Assembly (NCBI GenBank): GCA_902569405.1
Contig: CACFTX010000001.1
Location: 248,001-312,000, forward strand
Length of the DNA: 64,000 nt
Direction of reading: 5' to 3'
From: an uncultured Pelagibacteraceae bacterium
GTDB lineage: Bacteria > Pseudomonadota > Alphaproteobacteria > Pelagibacterales > Pelagibacteraceae
Positions 10,758-19,015 of the stretch are shown one piece after another. The notes below the pieces were generated by a model, which was not told where the DNA came from, searched no databases, and worked only from the letters and a program-made list of their open reading frames with translations. The position numbers and the translations under genes were made by a program. Each line of letters opens with the position of its first letter. Positions within the stretch are counted from its first letter, which is position 1.

Positions 10758-12146
10758 ATGAAAAAAATAATTATAATTTTATTACTTTTTCTTTTTAACA
10801 CTAATGTAGCAAAAGCAGCTGATATTTCAGCAGGTTTCGAAGACAATACAGATTTTAAGAATAAAGAAGATGAATTTAACTTGTGGCTAAGGGACAATGG
10901 TCATGATCAGTATTTAAATTTTGAACCTAGAAGAATCTGTAAAGAGGAAGCGAAAGGAAGTAATGTTTGGTATTTAAACAAATGTAATGAATTTGAGGGA
11001 TCAAATAATTTAAAAATAAAATTTTATAAAGACAGATGGCAAGTTCGCCCCAATGCTGAACCTAACAGAGATACATTAATTTATTATTTATGGAAAACTA
11101 TTAATCATCCATATACAGGTCAATTTCACAAATATGATATAAAACCTTCAAAAAATCCTGTTAAATTTGAAAAAGATTTGAGAGTAGATGAGTCTGTAAA
11201 AGAGGAATTGAAAGAATCGGCAATACTTAGCTACTTACGGTTTGAAGGAGACAAAATTGTAATAGATGAAATGTCGCCTAAAGAAAGATTAGGAAAATTT
11301 ATTGATAACACTACTAAGTTTCGTTCCAATTCAGTAAACAAAAGCATGATAGGATTGCTAGCAGGTCATGCAATTTGTGCTGGATACATTGATAGTATAG
11401 ACGCAAGATTAAATGATTGGCCCATGATTCAAAACACCCTCTATCATGATCAAAAATTAATAGATCTTTTAAACATGAATGCAGGAGATCATAAATACGT
11501 TACAGATGTTGCAATGTGGAATGGCGAAAGTAATGACGATGAAAATCTAGCTTATTACATGGTAATGATTAAAGATAAAAAAAGATCTAAACCTAAATAC
11601 AATTATCATGGGTTATTGCCAAATGTAGTCTTTAATTACATTAAATACAAAACTGGCGATCAATTTGAAAAGTTTTTAGCGGATGTTTTCCAAAAACATA
11701 TTAAAATTAAAAATAGTGTTCTTTTTTTTAAACATAGAGATATGCCTGATGAAGGAAGAGCGAATTCCATGTTTTATGCAGATAGATATGATTATTTAAG
11801 AATTGCAAAAAGTATTATGGATGATTATCAAAATGATACATGTGTAGGTAAATATTTTAAGGATATACACGAAAGAAGAATAAAGAAAAAAACTACAGCA
11901 GAATTTAAAGATCCTCCTTACAATCCATCAAAAGCTTATGGAGGTTATTTTCATATGGAATATAAAGGGATAGAAGATAAAATTGTATTTGGAATGAGTG
12001 GTTATGGAGGAGTTTCTATATTGATTGCTCCAGAATCATCTACGATAACTCTTATCAATTCTTTACACTATAGTTCTAAAAAGAAATCTAAATTTAGGTA
12101 TAATGAGAAACTACTTTCTATAAATCCTATTAAAAATAGAAATTAA
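10758..12146 (+). CDS. secreted serine hydrolase, beta-lactamase/penicillin-binding (class C-like SxxK) family, divergent
   Basis: Signal peptide MKKIIIILLLFLFNTNVAKAA; SVNKSMIGLLAGHAICAGYIDSID (SxxK context), LIDLLNMNAGDH, YNYHGLLPNVVFNYI, C-terminal GYGGVSILIAPESSTITLINS. Confidence 0.65.
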   Translation: MKKIIIILLLFLFNTNVAKAADISAGFEDNTDFKNKEDEFNLWLRDNGHDQYLNFEPRRICKEEAKGSNVWYLNKCNEFEGSNNLKIKFYKDRWQVRPNAEPNRDTLIYYLWKTINHPYTGQFHKYDIKPSKNPVKFEKDLRVDESVKEELKESAILSYLRFEGDKIVIDEMSPKERLGKFIDNTTKFRSNSVNKSMIGLLAGHAICAGYIDSIDARLNDWPMIQNTLYHDQKLIDLLNMNAGDHKYVTDVAMWNGESNDDENLAYYMVMIKDKKRSKPKYNYHGLLPNVVFNYIKYKTGDQFEKFLADVFQKHIKIKNSVLFFKHRDMPDEGRANSMFYADRYDYLRIAKSIMDDYQNDTCVGKYFKDIHERRIKKKTTAEFKDPPYNPSKAYGGYFHMEYKGIEDKIVFGMSGYGGVSILIAPESSTITLINSLHYSSKKKSKFRYNEKLLSINPIKNRN

Positions 12147-12202
12147 ATTTTTATTTACTTTATAATTTTAAAAAAATAATTATTTATGATATTTTGATTA
12201 TT

Positions 12203-12829
12203 ATGACCGCAAAATACGCAACTGGATCTTGTTATTATTGTCATGTAAAAAAAATTAAACCAGAAATGTTTCAGACCAATATTGAAATCAAAACTGGGAG
12301 AAGTAGTGGTAGCTGGGGACTTGGAAGATCGCAATACGGAAAAAAAAGAAGAAAAGCAACTCATTTAAGATATAACGCAGGCAGAACATATTATAAAAAT
12401 AAAAAGATATGGTGTTGTCGAGAATGTTATGCAGACAATCATCCAAGTGAGGCTGGATTTAAGTCTCAAAGACAAATAAGAAATGAAAGAGTCAAAAGGG
12501 AAGAACAAAAAAAATATAATTTAAAATCTAGTGGAGAAAAAGCTATTAAACTTATAAAACTTGTTAAGAAGTATACGAATAACAACCCTAAAGTGTTTAA
12601 TCAAAAAAATCTAAGTGAAATAAACACATCATTAAACAATATAACTAAGGCAATAGAAAATACTAATGATTATGAAAAAATTGATGAAGCAATATCTAAT
12701 TGTAAAGAAATTTTTTACTTAAATTGTCCAAATTTAAAAATTAAACTTTTATTTAGATTTTGGAATAGCCCTATTTTTTACTCAATTATAATTATTTGGT
12801 TATTAATTTTTTCTATAAAAAATTTTTAG
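12203..12829 (+). CDS. hypothetical protein with two CxxC pairs (putative zinc ribbon) and C-terminal transmembrane segment
   Basis: CYYCHVKK...WCCRECYAD; C-terminal FYSIIIIWLLIFSIKNF; start taken as the ATG at 12203 rather than the TTG at 12194. Confidence 0.7.
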   Translation: MTAKYATGSCYYCHVKKIKPEMFQTNIEIKTGRSSGSWGLGRSQYGKKRRKATHLRYNAGRTYYKNKKIWCCRECYADNHPSEAGFKSQRQIRNERVKREEQKKYNLKSSGEKAIKLIKLVKKYTNNNPKVFNQKNLSEINTSLNNITKAIENTNDYEKIDEAISNCKEIFYLNCPNLKIKLLFRFWNSPIFYSIIIIWLLIFSIKNF

Positions 12830-13595
12830 ATTTTATTTTCATAAGGTAATTTTTAAGACCTTTTATTGAATTGAAAATTTGTTTTTGAAAGTTTTTATCA
12901 AAATAGTCCCAATCAAGTACTTTATAAATACGCTTTCTTTTTTGCCTAGGCATAGAATTTTTTAGTTTAATTTTATTTCCAAAATCAGGATTTTTAAAAA
13001 TATAAATTTTGGAAATTACTTCTTTATAATTTTGTTCATTTTCATATTTAAATTGAACAAAAATTGTATATTTAAATTTTTTAATATAGCTTTCTCTACC
13101 TGGTATATTGTCTGGATGTGTATTCCAACCAGTTAAGCTTATAGGTCCTCTGGAAACAACACGTGTAGCTTTATTTATTTTTAGATTCGATAAAATATCT
13201 TTTATTGAGTCTAAAATTATTTTTCTGTCTTCCTTTTCTATACGTTTTTCAGGCGACTTTCTTTTCCATTTACTCAACATTTCTTTTGTATCAAAAACAA
13301 TATTCTCGTACTTTTCTAATGGAGATCCTTTATCAGGGTATATTTTGGTATAAGTATCGTTAATATAAACATAGTCATAAAAAGCATCTTTTCTTGATCT
13401 CTTCCCATTATAACGTTTGTTGTTTGAAATTGATGATTTTACATCAATATAAATTTCTTTATTATTAATATTCAAAGTGAAATCTATTTCTCTATAATTA
13501 GTCTTGATTGCGTTAATTTTTTTTGATCTTACAAAATAAAGATATACAAATTCAGCATACTCACCTCTTTTTTGAGCTGACATACTATTAATCAT
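12813..13595 (-). CDS. hypothetical protein, putative PD-(D/E)XK nuclease-fold (restriction-like)
   Basis: N-terminal KRGEYAEFVYLYF ... REIDFTLNINNKEIYIDVKSS fits the E...D-x(n)-(D/E)xK pattern. Confidence 0.6.
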   Translation of the reverse strand: MINSMSAQKRGEYAEFVYLYFVRSKKINAIKTNYREIDFTLNINNKEIYIDVKSSISNNKRYNGKRSRKDAFYDYVYINDTYTKIYPDKGSPLEKYENIVFDTKEMLSKWKRKSPEKRIEKEDRKIILDSIKDILSNLKINKATRVVSRGPISLTGWNTHPDNIPGRESYIKKFKYTIFVQFKYENEQNYKEVISKIYIFKNPDFGNKIKLKNSMPRQKRKRIYKVLDWDYFDKNFQKQIFNSIKGLKNYLMKIKSKNFL

Positions 13596-13695
13596 AAAAT
13601 ATTATAACCTTAACTATAAGAATAATAAAAAAAATTTACTTATTAAACTTGTTCAATTATAAATATTAGCATAAACACTCATGAAAATAACTCAT

Positions 13696-13781
13696 GCCCT
13701 CGTGGTGAAATTGGTAGACACAAAGGACTTAAAATCCTTGCCCTTTTGGGAGTGCCAGTTCGAGTCTGGCCGAGGGCACCA
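13696..13781 (+). tRNA. tRNA-Leu (anticodon UAA), CCA encoded
   Basis: Acceptor GCCCTCG/CGAGGGC, anticodon stem aagga-CTTAAAA-tcctt (TAA), long variable arm, T-arm GTTCGAGTC, terminal ACCA. Confidence 0.97.
13726..13781 (+). repeat. 56-bp direct repeat copy 1 (3' portion of tRNA-Leu; att-like)
   Basis: Exact match to 14099-14154: gacttaaaatccttgcccttttgggagtgccagttcgagtctggccgagggcacca. Confidence 0.97.
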
Positions 13782-13784
13782 CAA

Positions 13785-14006
13785 ATGATTATGAAAAAAG
13801 TTTTTATTTTATTTACATTATTTTTTCTTATTTCATGTTCAGAAAGTGCTAAAGAAGAAAGATACTTTGCAAATTGTGTTAAAGATGCAATGAAAACAAA
13901 TAAATGGTCTGAAAAAGAATCTGTTAGTTATTGTGAGCTCAGAAAGAGTATGAGACCAGATGAATTTAGTTATTACAAAGGAAAAATTTATAGTAAGAAA
14001 AGATAA
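13785..14006 (+). CDS. small putative lipoprotein (about 73 aa)
   Basis: MIMKKVFILFTLFFLISCSESAKEE: signal peptide plus lipobox LISC. The ORF-track start at 13746 lies inside the tRNA, so it was trimmed. Confidence 0.65.
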   Translation: MIMKKVFILFTLFFLISCSESAKEERYFANCVKDAMKTNKWSEKESVSYCELRKSMRPDEFSYYKGKIYSKKR

Positions 14007-14098
14007 TAGTTTATGTGCAAATTATGTGTAAGTGGTGCACAAAGTGCAAATTGGATATGAATAAATATTTGAATATTAATAATAATAGAAGGGAAGGA

Positions 14099-14154
14099 GA
14101 CTTAAAATCCTTGCCCTTTTGGGAGTGCCAGTTCGAGTCTGGCCGAGGGCACCA
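14099..14154 (+). repeat. 56-bp direct repeat copy 2 (orphan tRNA-Leu 3' fragment; att-like)
   Basis: Exact copy of 13726-13781 without any tRNA 5' half upstream. Confidence 0.97.
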
Positions 14155-14174
14155 AAAAGTATTTTTTTTCGAAA

Positions 14175-15425
14175 ATGATTAAAAAAAATTCTATAGATAA
14201 TTATTTTTTGCTTTTACTATCACTTATTCCATTTTCAATAATATTAGGTTCATCAATTTCTTTGATCAATGTTCTTTTTATTTCGATAGGTTCTGCTTTT
14301 CTCATTATATATAAAAAATATTTTTTTCTGTTTAAAAATAAAATTTCCATCTATCTTTTTCTGATTTATTTTTATTTATTGTTTAATTCTTTAATTTCTT
14401 TAGATTTTGAAGTTGGTTTTTCTAGAAATATCGGTTTTTTAAGATTTATCCTACTGTTTTTTGCTCTTAATTATATTTTTTTTAGTTTAAAAAATATTGG
14501 TCTTGTTTTTAAAATATGGATTTTAATAATTCTAGTTCTTTTAGCAGATGGTTTTTATGAAATTATTTTTGGACAAAATATTTTAGGATACAAAAGTTCT
14601 ACTGCAGTCGGAACTTCTTCAGGACGTATAGTTAGTTTTTTTAAAGACGAGAGCGTTGTAGTATCTTTTTTGAATGGTTTTATTTTTTTAATTATTGGTT
14701 ATTTATATTCTAATTATGTTAACAAAAAATTTAATAAAAATTTTTTAATATTTTTAATTTTATTAATTTTTTTAGTTTTTATACTTTTGTCAGGTGAAAG
14801 ATCTAATACTATCAAGGCAATTATAGGTTTGTTTATTTTTTTTCTTCTTAATCATCATATTAAATTAAGAACCAAAATTTTAGGAATTTTATTTTTTGCA
14901 ATTGTAGTTTTAATAAGTTTTAATCAATCACATTGGATTAAGTATAGATATGGTGACGATTTATTATTTCAGATAGTTAATAAAGACAAACGAGAAAAGT
15001 TTGTTAAAGATAATATATATTTCCAAATATACAGGTCAGGATTAGAAGTATTTAAACAACATCCATATTTTGGTGTGGGAAATAAAAACTATAGGGTTGC
15101 AAGTTGTGTTGTAGACAGTCCACTCGAATGTAACACGCATCCTCATCAAATATACATTGAACTTTTAGCTGAACATGGATTGTTTGGATTTATATTATTA
15201 TTATCAATTTTATTTTATTTAATTTTTAAAAACCTTAAGATAATTCTTTTATCAAAAAATATGCTTCAAATAGGTGCCTTTTCCTACCTTTTAATAAATT
15301 TTATTCCTTTGCTTCCAGGAGGTTCGTTTTTTAGTGATTTTAATGCAACTCTTTTTTGGTTAAACTTTTCTATTTTTTATGCTTCAAATCCTAAAACTAA
15401 TATTTTTAATAAAATGATCAAATGA
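14175..15425 (+). CDS. O-antigen ligase/polymerase family polytopic membrane protein (Wzy/WaaL-like)
   Basis: Many hydrophobic segments; FLLSGERSNTIKAIIGLFIFF; HPYFGVGNKNYRVASC; THPHQIYIELLAEHGLFGFILLLSIL. Confidence 0.85.
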   Translation: MIKKNSIDNYFLLLLSLIPFSIILGSSISLINVLFISIGSAFLIIYKKYFFLFKNKISIYLFLIYFYLLFNSLISLDFEVGFSRNIGFLRFILLFFALNYIFFSLKNIGLVFKIWILIILVLLADGFYEIIFGQNILGYKSSTAVGTSSGRIVSFFKDESVVVSFLNGFIFLIIGYLYSNYVNKKFNKNFLIFLILLIFLVFILLSGERSNTIKAIIGLFIFFLLNHHIKLRTKILGILFFAIVVLISFNQSHWIKYRYGDDLLFQIVNKDKREKFVKDNIYFQIYRSGLEVFKQHPYFGVGNKNYRVASCVVDSPLECNTHPHQIYIELLAEHGLFGFILLLSILFYLIFKNLKIILLSKNMLQIGAFSYLLINFIPLLPGGSFFSDFNATLFWLNFSIFYASNPKTNIFNKMIK

Positions 15426-16192
15426 TAAAAGCTTCAATAATTTTCGATAAAAATAATATTTCTAAAAATATTAAAAAATCTTTAGAAAATAAAATAAAAA
15501 ATTACAGTCTAAGAAAATCTAATTTAATAATTGTTATTGGAGGTGATGGCTTTATGCTGCAGACCTTGAAAAAATATCACAAATACAAAAAACCTTTTTA
15601 TGGAATTAATTCGGGTAATTATGGTTTTTTGATGAACAAGTATTCATTTAAAAATATTACTAAAAATCTTTCTAAAGCAAAAAAAATAGTTATTTCTCCA
15701 TTAGAAATGTCAGTTTTAAATAAATTTAATTTAACAAAAAAAGCTATCGCAATAAATGAAGTTTCTATTTTAAGACAAAGTAGACAGGCTGCATCGATTT
15801 CAATAAAAATAGGTAAAAAACAAATTATTAAAAAATTAATGTCAGATGGAGTTTTAGTATCAACTCCTGCTGGAAGTACAGCTTATAATTTATCAGTTCA
15901 TGGGCCAATTTTAAGTTTAAATTCAAAAAAAATATCTATTGCTCCAATAAGCCCATTTCGTCCGAGACGATGGAAAGGCAAAATAGTAAGCGATAAATCT
16001 AAAATAAATATCAAAAATTTAAATCCTTTTAAAAGACCAATTAGTGCCGTAGCTGATAATATTGAAGTAAGAAATGCTAAAAATATTATTATTAAAACAA
16101 ACAAAAAAATTACCTTTACTCTACTTTATGATAAAAACAGAAGTTTACAAAAAAAAATAAAAATTGAACAGATAAGAAAAGAATTTAATTAA
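15422..16192 (+). CDS. nadK: NAD kinase
   Basis: LIIVIGGDGFMLQTL, YGINSGNYGFLMN, SDGVLVSTPAGSTAYNLSVHGPIL. Confidence 0.93.
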   Translation: MIKASIIFDKNNISKNIKKSLENKIKNYSLRKSNLIIVIGGDGFMLQTLKKYHKYKKPFYGINSGNYGFLMNKYSFKNITKNLSKAKKIVISPLEMSVLNKFNLTKKAIAINEVSILRQSRQAASISIKIGKKQIIKKLMSDGVLVSTPAGSTAYNLSVHGPILSLNSKKISIAPISPFRPRRWKGKIVSDKSKINIKNLNPFKRPISAVADNIEVRNAKNIIIKTNKKITFTLLYDKNRSLQKKIKIEQIRKEFN

Positions 16193-16195
16193 TAT

Positions 16196-16900
16196 TTACT
16201 TTAACCAAACTTTCCAGGCTCTTTTTTTACTTTTCCAAATTTTATTTAATTCTTTTTTTTCTCTTAGTGTGTCCATACAGCCCCAAAAACCATGATGTCT
16301 AAACGCTATTAGTTGATTTGTTTTAGTTAATTTTGGAAGACAATCTTGTTCAAATATTGATTGATCATTTTTTAGATATTTAAAAACTTTCCTTGATAAA
16401 ACAAAAAAACCTCCATTAATATACTCGGTAGGTTTTTCTTTAATTGCTTTTACACTTGAAGTTTTTGTAATTTCTAAAACTCCTTTAGGATTTTTATATT
16501 TAACAGCAGTTAAAGTTACTGTTTTATTATTTTTGATGTGAAAATTTATCAATTTTTTTATATTTACGTCAGATAATCCGTCACCATAAGATAAACAAAA
16601 ATTATCTTCATTTTTTAAAAATTTCTTAACTCTTCTAATTCTCCCACCAGTCATTGTTTTAAGACCAGTATTTACATATGATATATTCCATTTTTCTTTA
16701 ACTTTATTTAATTCATTCCTAAGTAGATTACCTTTGTAGCCTAAACAAACTATAAAATCATTAATTCCATAATAAGAATATATTTTCATAAGATGCCAAA
16801 TTATGGGCTTATCACCAATTTTTACTAAAGGCTTTGGCTTTAACCTTGTCTCCTCAGATAGCCTAGTACCATATCCACCTGCTAGTATAATTAATTTCAT
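16196..16900 (-). CDS. rfbF: glucose-1-phosphate cytidylyltransferase
   Basis: MKLIILAGGYGTRLSEETRLKPKPLVKIGDKPIIWHLMKIYS; NTGLKTMTGGRIRRVK; FRHHGFWGCMDTLREK. Confidence 0.92.
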   Translation of the reverse strand: MKLIILAGGYGTRLSEETRLKPKPLVKIGDKPIIWHLMKIYSYYGINDFIVCLGYKGNLLRNELNKVKEKWNISYVNTGLKTMTGGRIRRVKKFLKNEDNFCLSYGDGLSDVNIKKLINFHIKNNKTVTLTAVKYKNPKGVLEITKTSSVKAIKEKPTEYINGGFFVLSRKVFKYLKNDQSIFEQDCLPKLTKTNQLIAFRHHGFWGCMDTLREKKELNKIWKSKKRAWKVWLK

Positions 16901-16957
16901 TTTATTTTTTTTATTAATGTATAGACTTTAGTTTAAATTAAATTAATTGTAAATTTT

Positions 16958-17782
16958 ATGTCAATTATTCACAACTTTTGCATTACAACAAAATATTTTC
17001 AATTTCTTAATAATTTAGATATTAACATTATTTTAGGCGGATCTGATATTAAAAACTCAAACGATTGCCCAAATAACTGGATTAAAGACAATATTGGATT
17101 GAATATTTCAAAAAAAAATAAAAATTTTGGATCATTAACCTCACATTATTGGATTTGGAAAAATAAGTTTAAAGATTATTCAAATGATGATTGGATCGGA
17201 ATTAACCATTATAGAAGATTTTGGATAAAAGATAAAAATGCAAAAGTAGATATATCAAATTTACATGAAAATATATTAAGGGAAATACCACAAAATGCTA
17301 ACTTTGATGTCTTATTACCAGAAAAAATAGTTATGGAAAATTTAAAATTATCCAAATTAATTAAAAAAGGTTTCCAAAATTATTTAAGAAAGCCATCATT
17401 ACTTTTTAATAGAAAAAAAATGAGCATTGGACTTCATTTTGATTTATTTCATGGCTACAAATATCTTTCAGAATCAGCAAAGTTATTGAATAATAATGAA
17501 AGAATGGATTTTGAGAATTATATAAATAATCAAAATTCCTTTCATCAATTTCAAATCTTTATCTCAAAAAAAAAAATTATTGAACGTTTATATGAAAATG
17601 TTTTTGAATGGATTTTTAAATGTGAAAAAAGGTTCTCACATTTAAATTTAACTGGATATGGAAAAGAAAGATTATACGATTTTTTTGCAGAGAGGTATTT
17701 TTCTTTTTATTTTGAAAAATATACAAGAACAAAAATTTGGCCCTATATAGAACTTCATGCACTCGGAAGAACATGGAAATAA
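16958..17782 (+). CDS. DUF4422-like putative glycosyltransferase
   Basis: SLTSHYWIWKNKF...DDWIGINHYRRFW; matches my memory of the DUF4422 core (xLTxxYWxWKN, xGxxHYRR). Confidence 0.7.
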   Translation: MSIIHNFCITTKYFQFLNNLDINIILGGSDIKNSNDCPNNWIKDNIGLNISKKNKNFGSLTSHYWIWKNKFKDYSNDDWIGINHYRRFWIKDKNAKVDISNLHENILREIPQNANFDVLLPEKIVMENLKLSKLIKKGFQNYLRKPSLLFNRKKMSIGLHFDLFHGYKYLSESAKLLNNNERMDFENYINNQNSFHQFQIFISKKKIIERLYENVFEWIFKCEKRFSHLNLTGYGKERLYDFFAERYFSFYFEKYTRTKIWPYIELHALGRTWK

Positions 17783-17791
17783 TTAATTTAA

Positions 17792-19009
17792 ATGTATAAA
17801 ATAGTTAAAAAGTGTCAAATATGCAATTCTAGCTTAATAAATTTTTTAGATTTAGGCAAACAACCTCTTTGTGATGATTTAAGAAGTAAACCGAATACTA
17901 ATAAATTTTATAAATTACAGATTAAATTTTGCAAAAAATGTCTTACTGCTTTTCAAAAATTTAATATCAATAAAAAAATTTTATTTCCAAAAAATTATCA
18001 TTACAGGTCTGCTAATACTAAAGATGTTTTAAATGGTATGAAAGATTTAGTTAATCAAATTTTAAAATTAAAAAAAAATTTAAAAGGAAAAAATGTATTA
18101 GATGTTGGTTGTAACGATGGAAGTTTATTAGATTTTTTTAAAAAAAAAGGGAGCTTTACATATGGTTTAGAGCCTACAGGCGCCTATGTTGAAGCCAAGA
18201 AAAAAAAACATGTTATTTTAAATGATTATATAAATAGTAAAACTTCAAGTTTTTTTAAAAAAAAAATTAAAAAATTTGATGTTATTACATTTACAAATGT
18301 TTTTGCGCACATCGAGAATTTTAAAGAGTTAATTAATTCTTTAAAAAAGCTAATTTCAAAAGATACGCTTATTGTTATAGAGAATCATTATTTAGTTGAA
18401 GTTATTAAAAAAAATCAATTTGATACTTTTTATCACGAACATCCAAGAACATATTCTTTAAATTCTTTTTTTATGATTTCGAAATTATTAGATTTAAATA
18501 TTGTAAAGTATAATTTTGTAAAAAGATATAATGGTAATATAAGAGTTTTTCTTCAAAAAAAAAAAAAATTTAAACTTAATAATAAATTTTATAACGACCT
18601 TAAAAATGAAAAAAAAATAATTAAAAATGTAAAAAATTTTCAAAAAAAGATTACATTATGGAAACAGAAGAAAAAAAAATTTTTCAATTTATTTAATAAA
18701 ATAAATGGACCTATTCCTGCCAAAGCATTTCCAGGACGAGCTTCAATATTAATTAATCTTCTGAAATTAAATAAAAATAATATTTCAAAAGTTTATGAAA
18801 AAGACATCTCCTTAAAAGTAAATAAATATGTACCAGGTACCGATATTAAAATTGTTAAGGAGTCATTATTTCACAAAAAAGACAGAGAAAAAAAAATGAT
18901 AATCAATCTAGCTTGGCATATTTCTAATGAAATTAAGTTATATTTAAAGCAAAAAATGAAATATTCTGGAAAAATGATAAATATAATATCAAAAAACGAT
19001 TTTAAATAA
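17792..19009 (+). CDS. SAM-dependent C-methyltransferase of NDP-sugar biosynthesis type (N-terminal zinc-binding plus C-terminal C-methyltransferase domains)
   Basis: CQICNSSLINFLDLGKQPLCDDLR, CKKC, VLDVGCNDGSLLDFFKKKG, FYHEHPRTYSLNSFFMI. Confidence 0.82.
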   Translation: MYKIVKKCQICNSSLINFLDLGKQPLCDDLRSKPNTNKFYKLQIKFCKKCLTAFQKFNINKKILFPKNYHYRSANTKDVLNGMKDLVNQILKLKKNLKGKNVLDVGCNDGSLLDFFKKKGSFTYGLEPTGAYVEAKKKKHVILNDYINSKTSSFFKKKIKKFDVITFTNVFAHIENFKELINSLKKLISKDTLIVIENHYLVEVIKKNQFDTFYHEHPRTYSLNSFFMISKLLDLNIVKYNFVKRYNGNIRVFLQKKKKFKLNNKFYNDLKNEKKIIKNVKNFQKKITLWKQKKKKFFNLFNKINGPIPAKAFPGRASILINLLKLNKNNISKVYEKDISLKVNKYVPGTDIKIVKESLFHKKDREKKMIINLAWHISNEIKLYLKQKMKYSGKMINIISKNDFK

Positions 19010-19015
19010 AAGATA

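Noticed and set aside
13746-13784. ORF-track start of the small lipoprotein
   Set aside because: Lies inside tRNA-Leu; the signal peptide begins at the ATG at 13785 or 13791
14099-14154. Second copy interpreted as another tRNA-Leu gene
   Set aside because: No 5' acceptor or D-arm sequence precedes it; only the 3' portion is present
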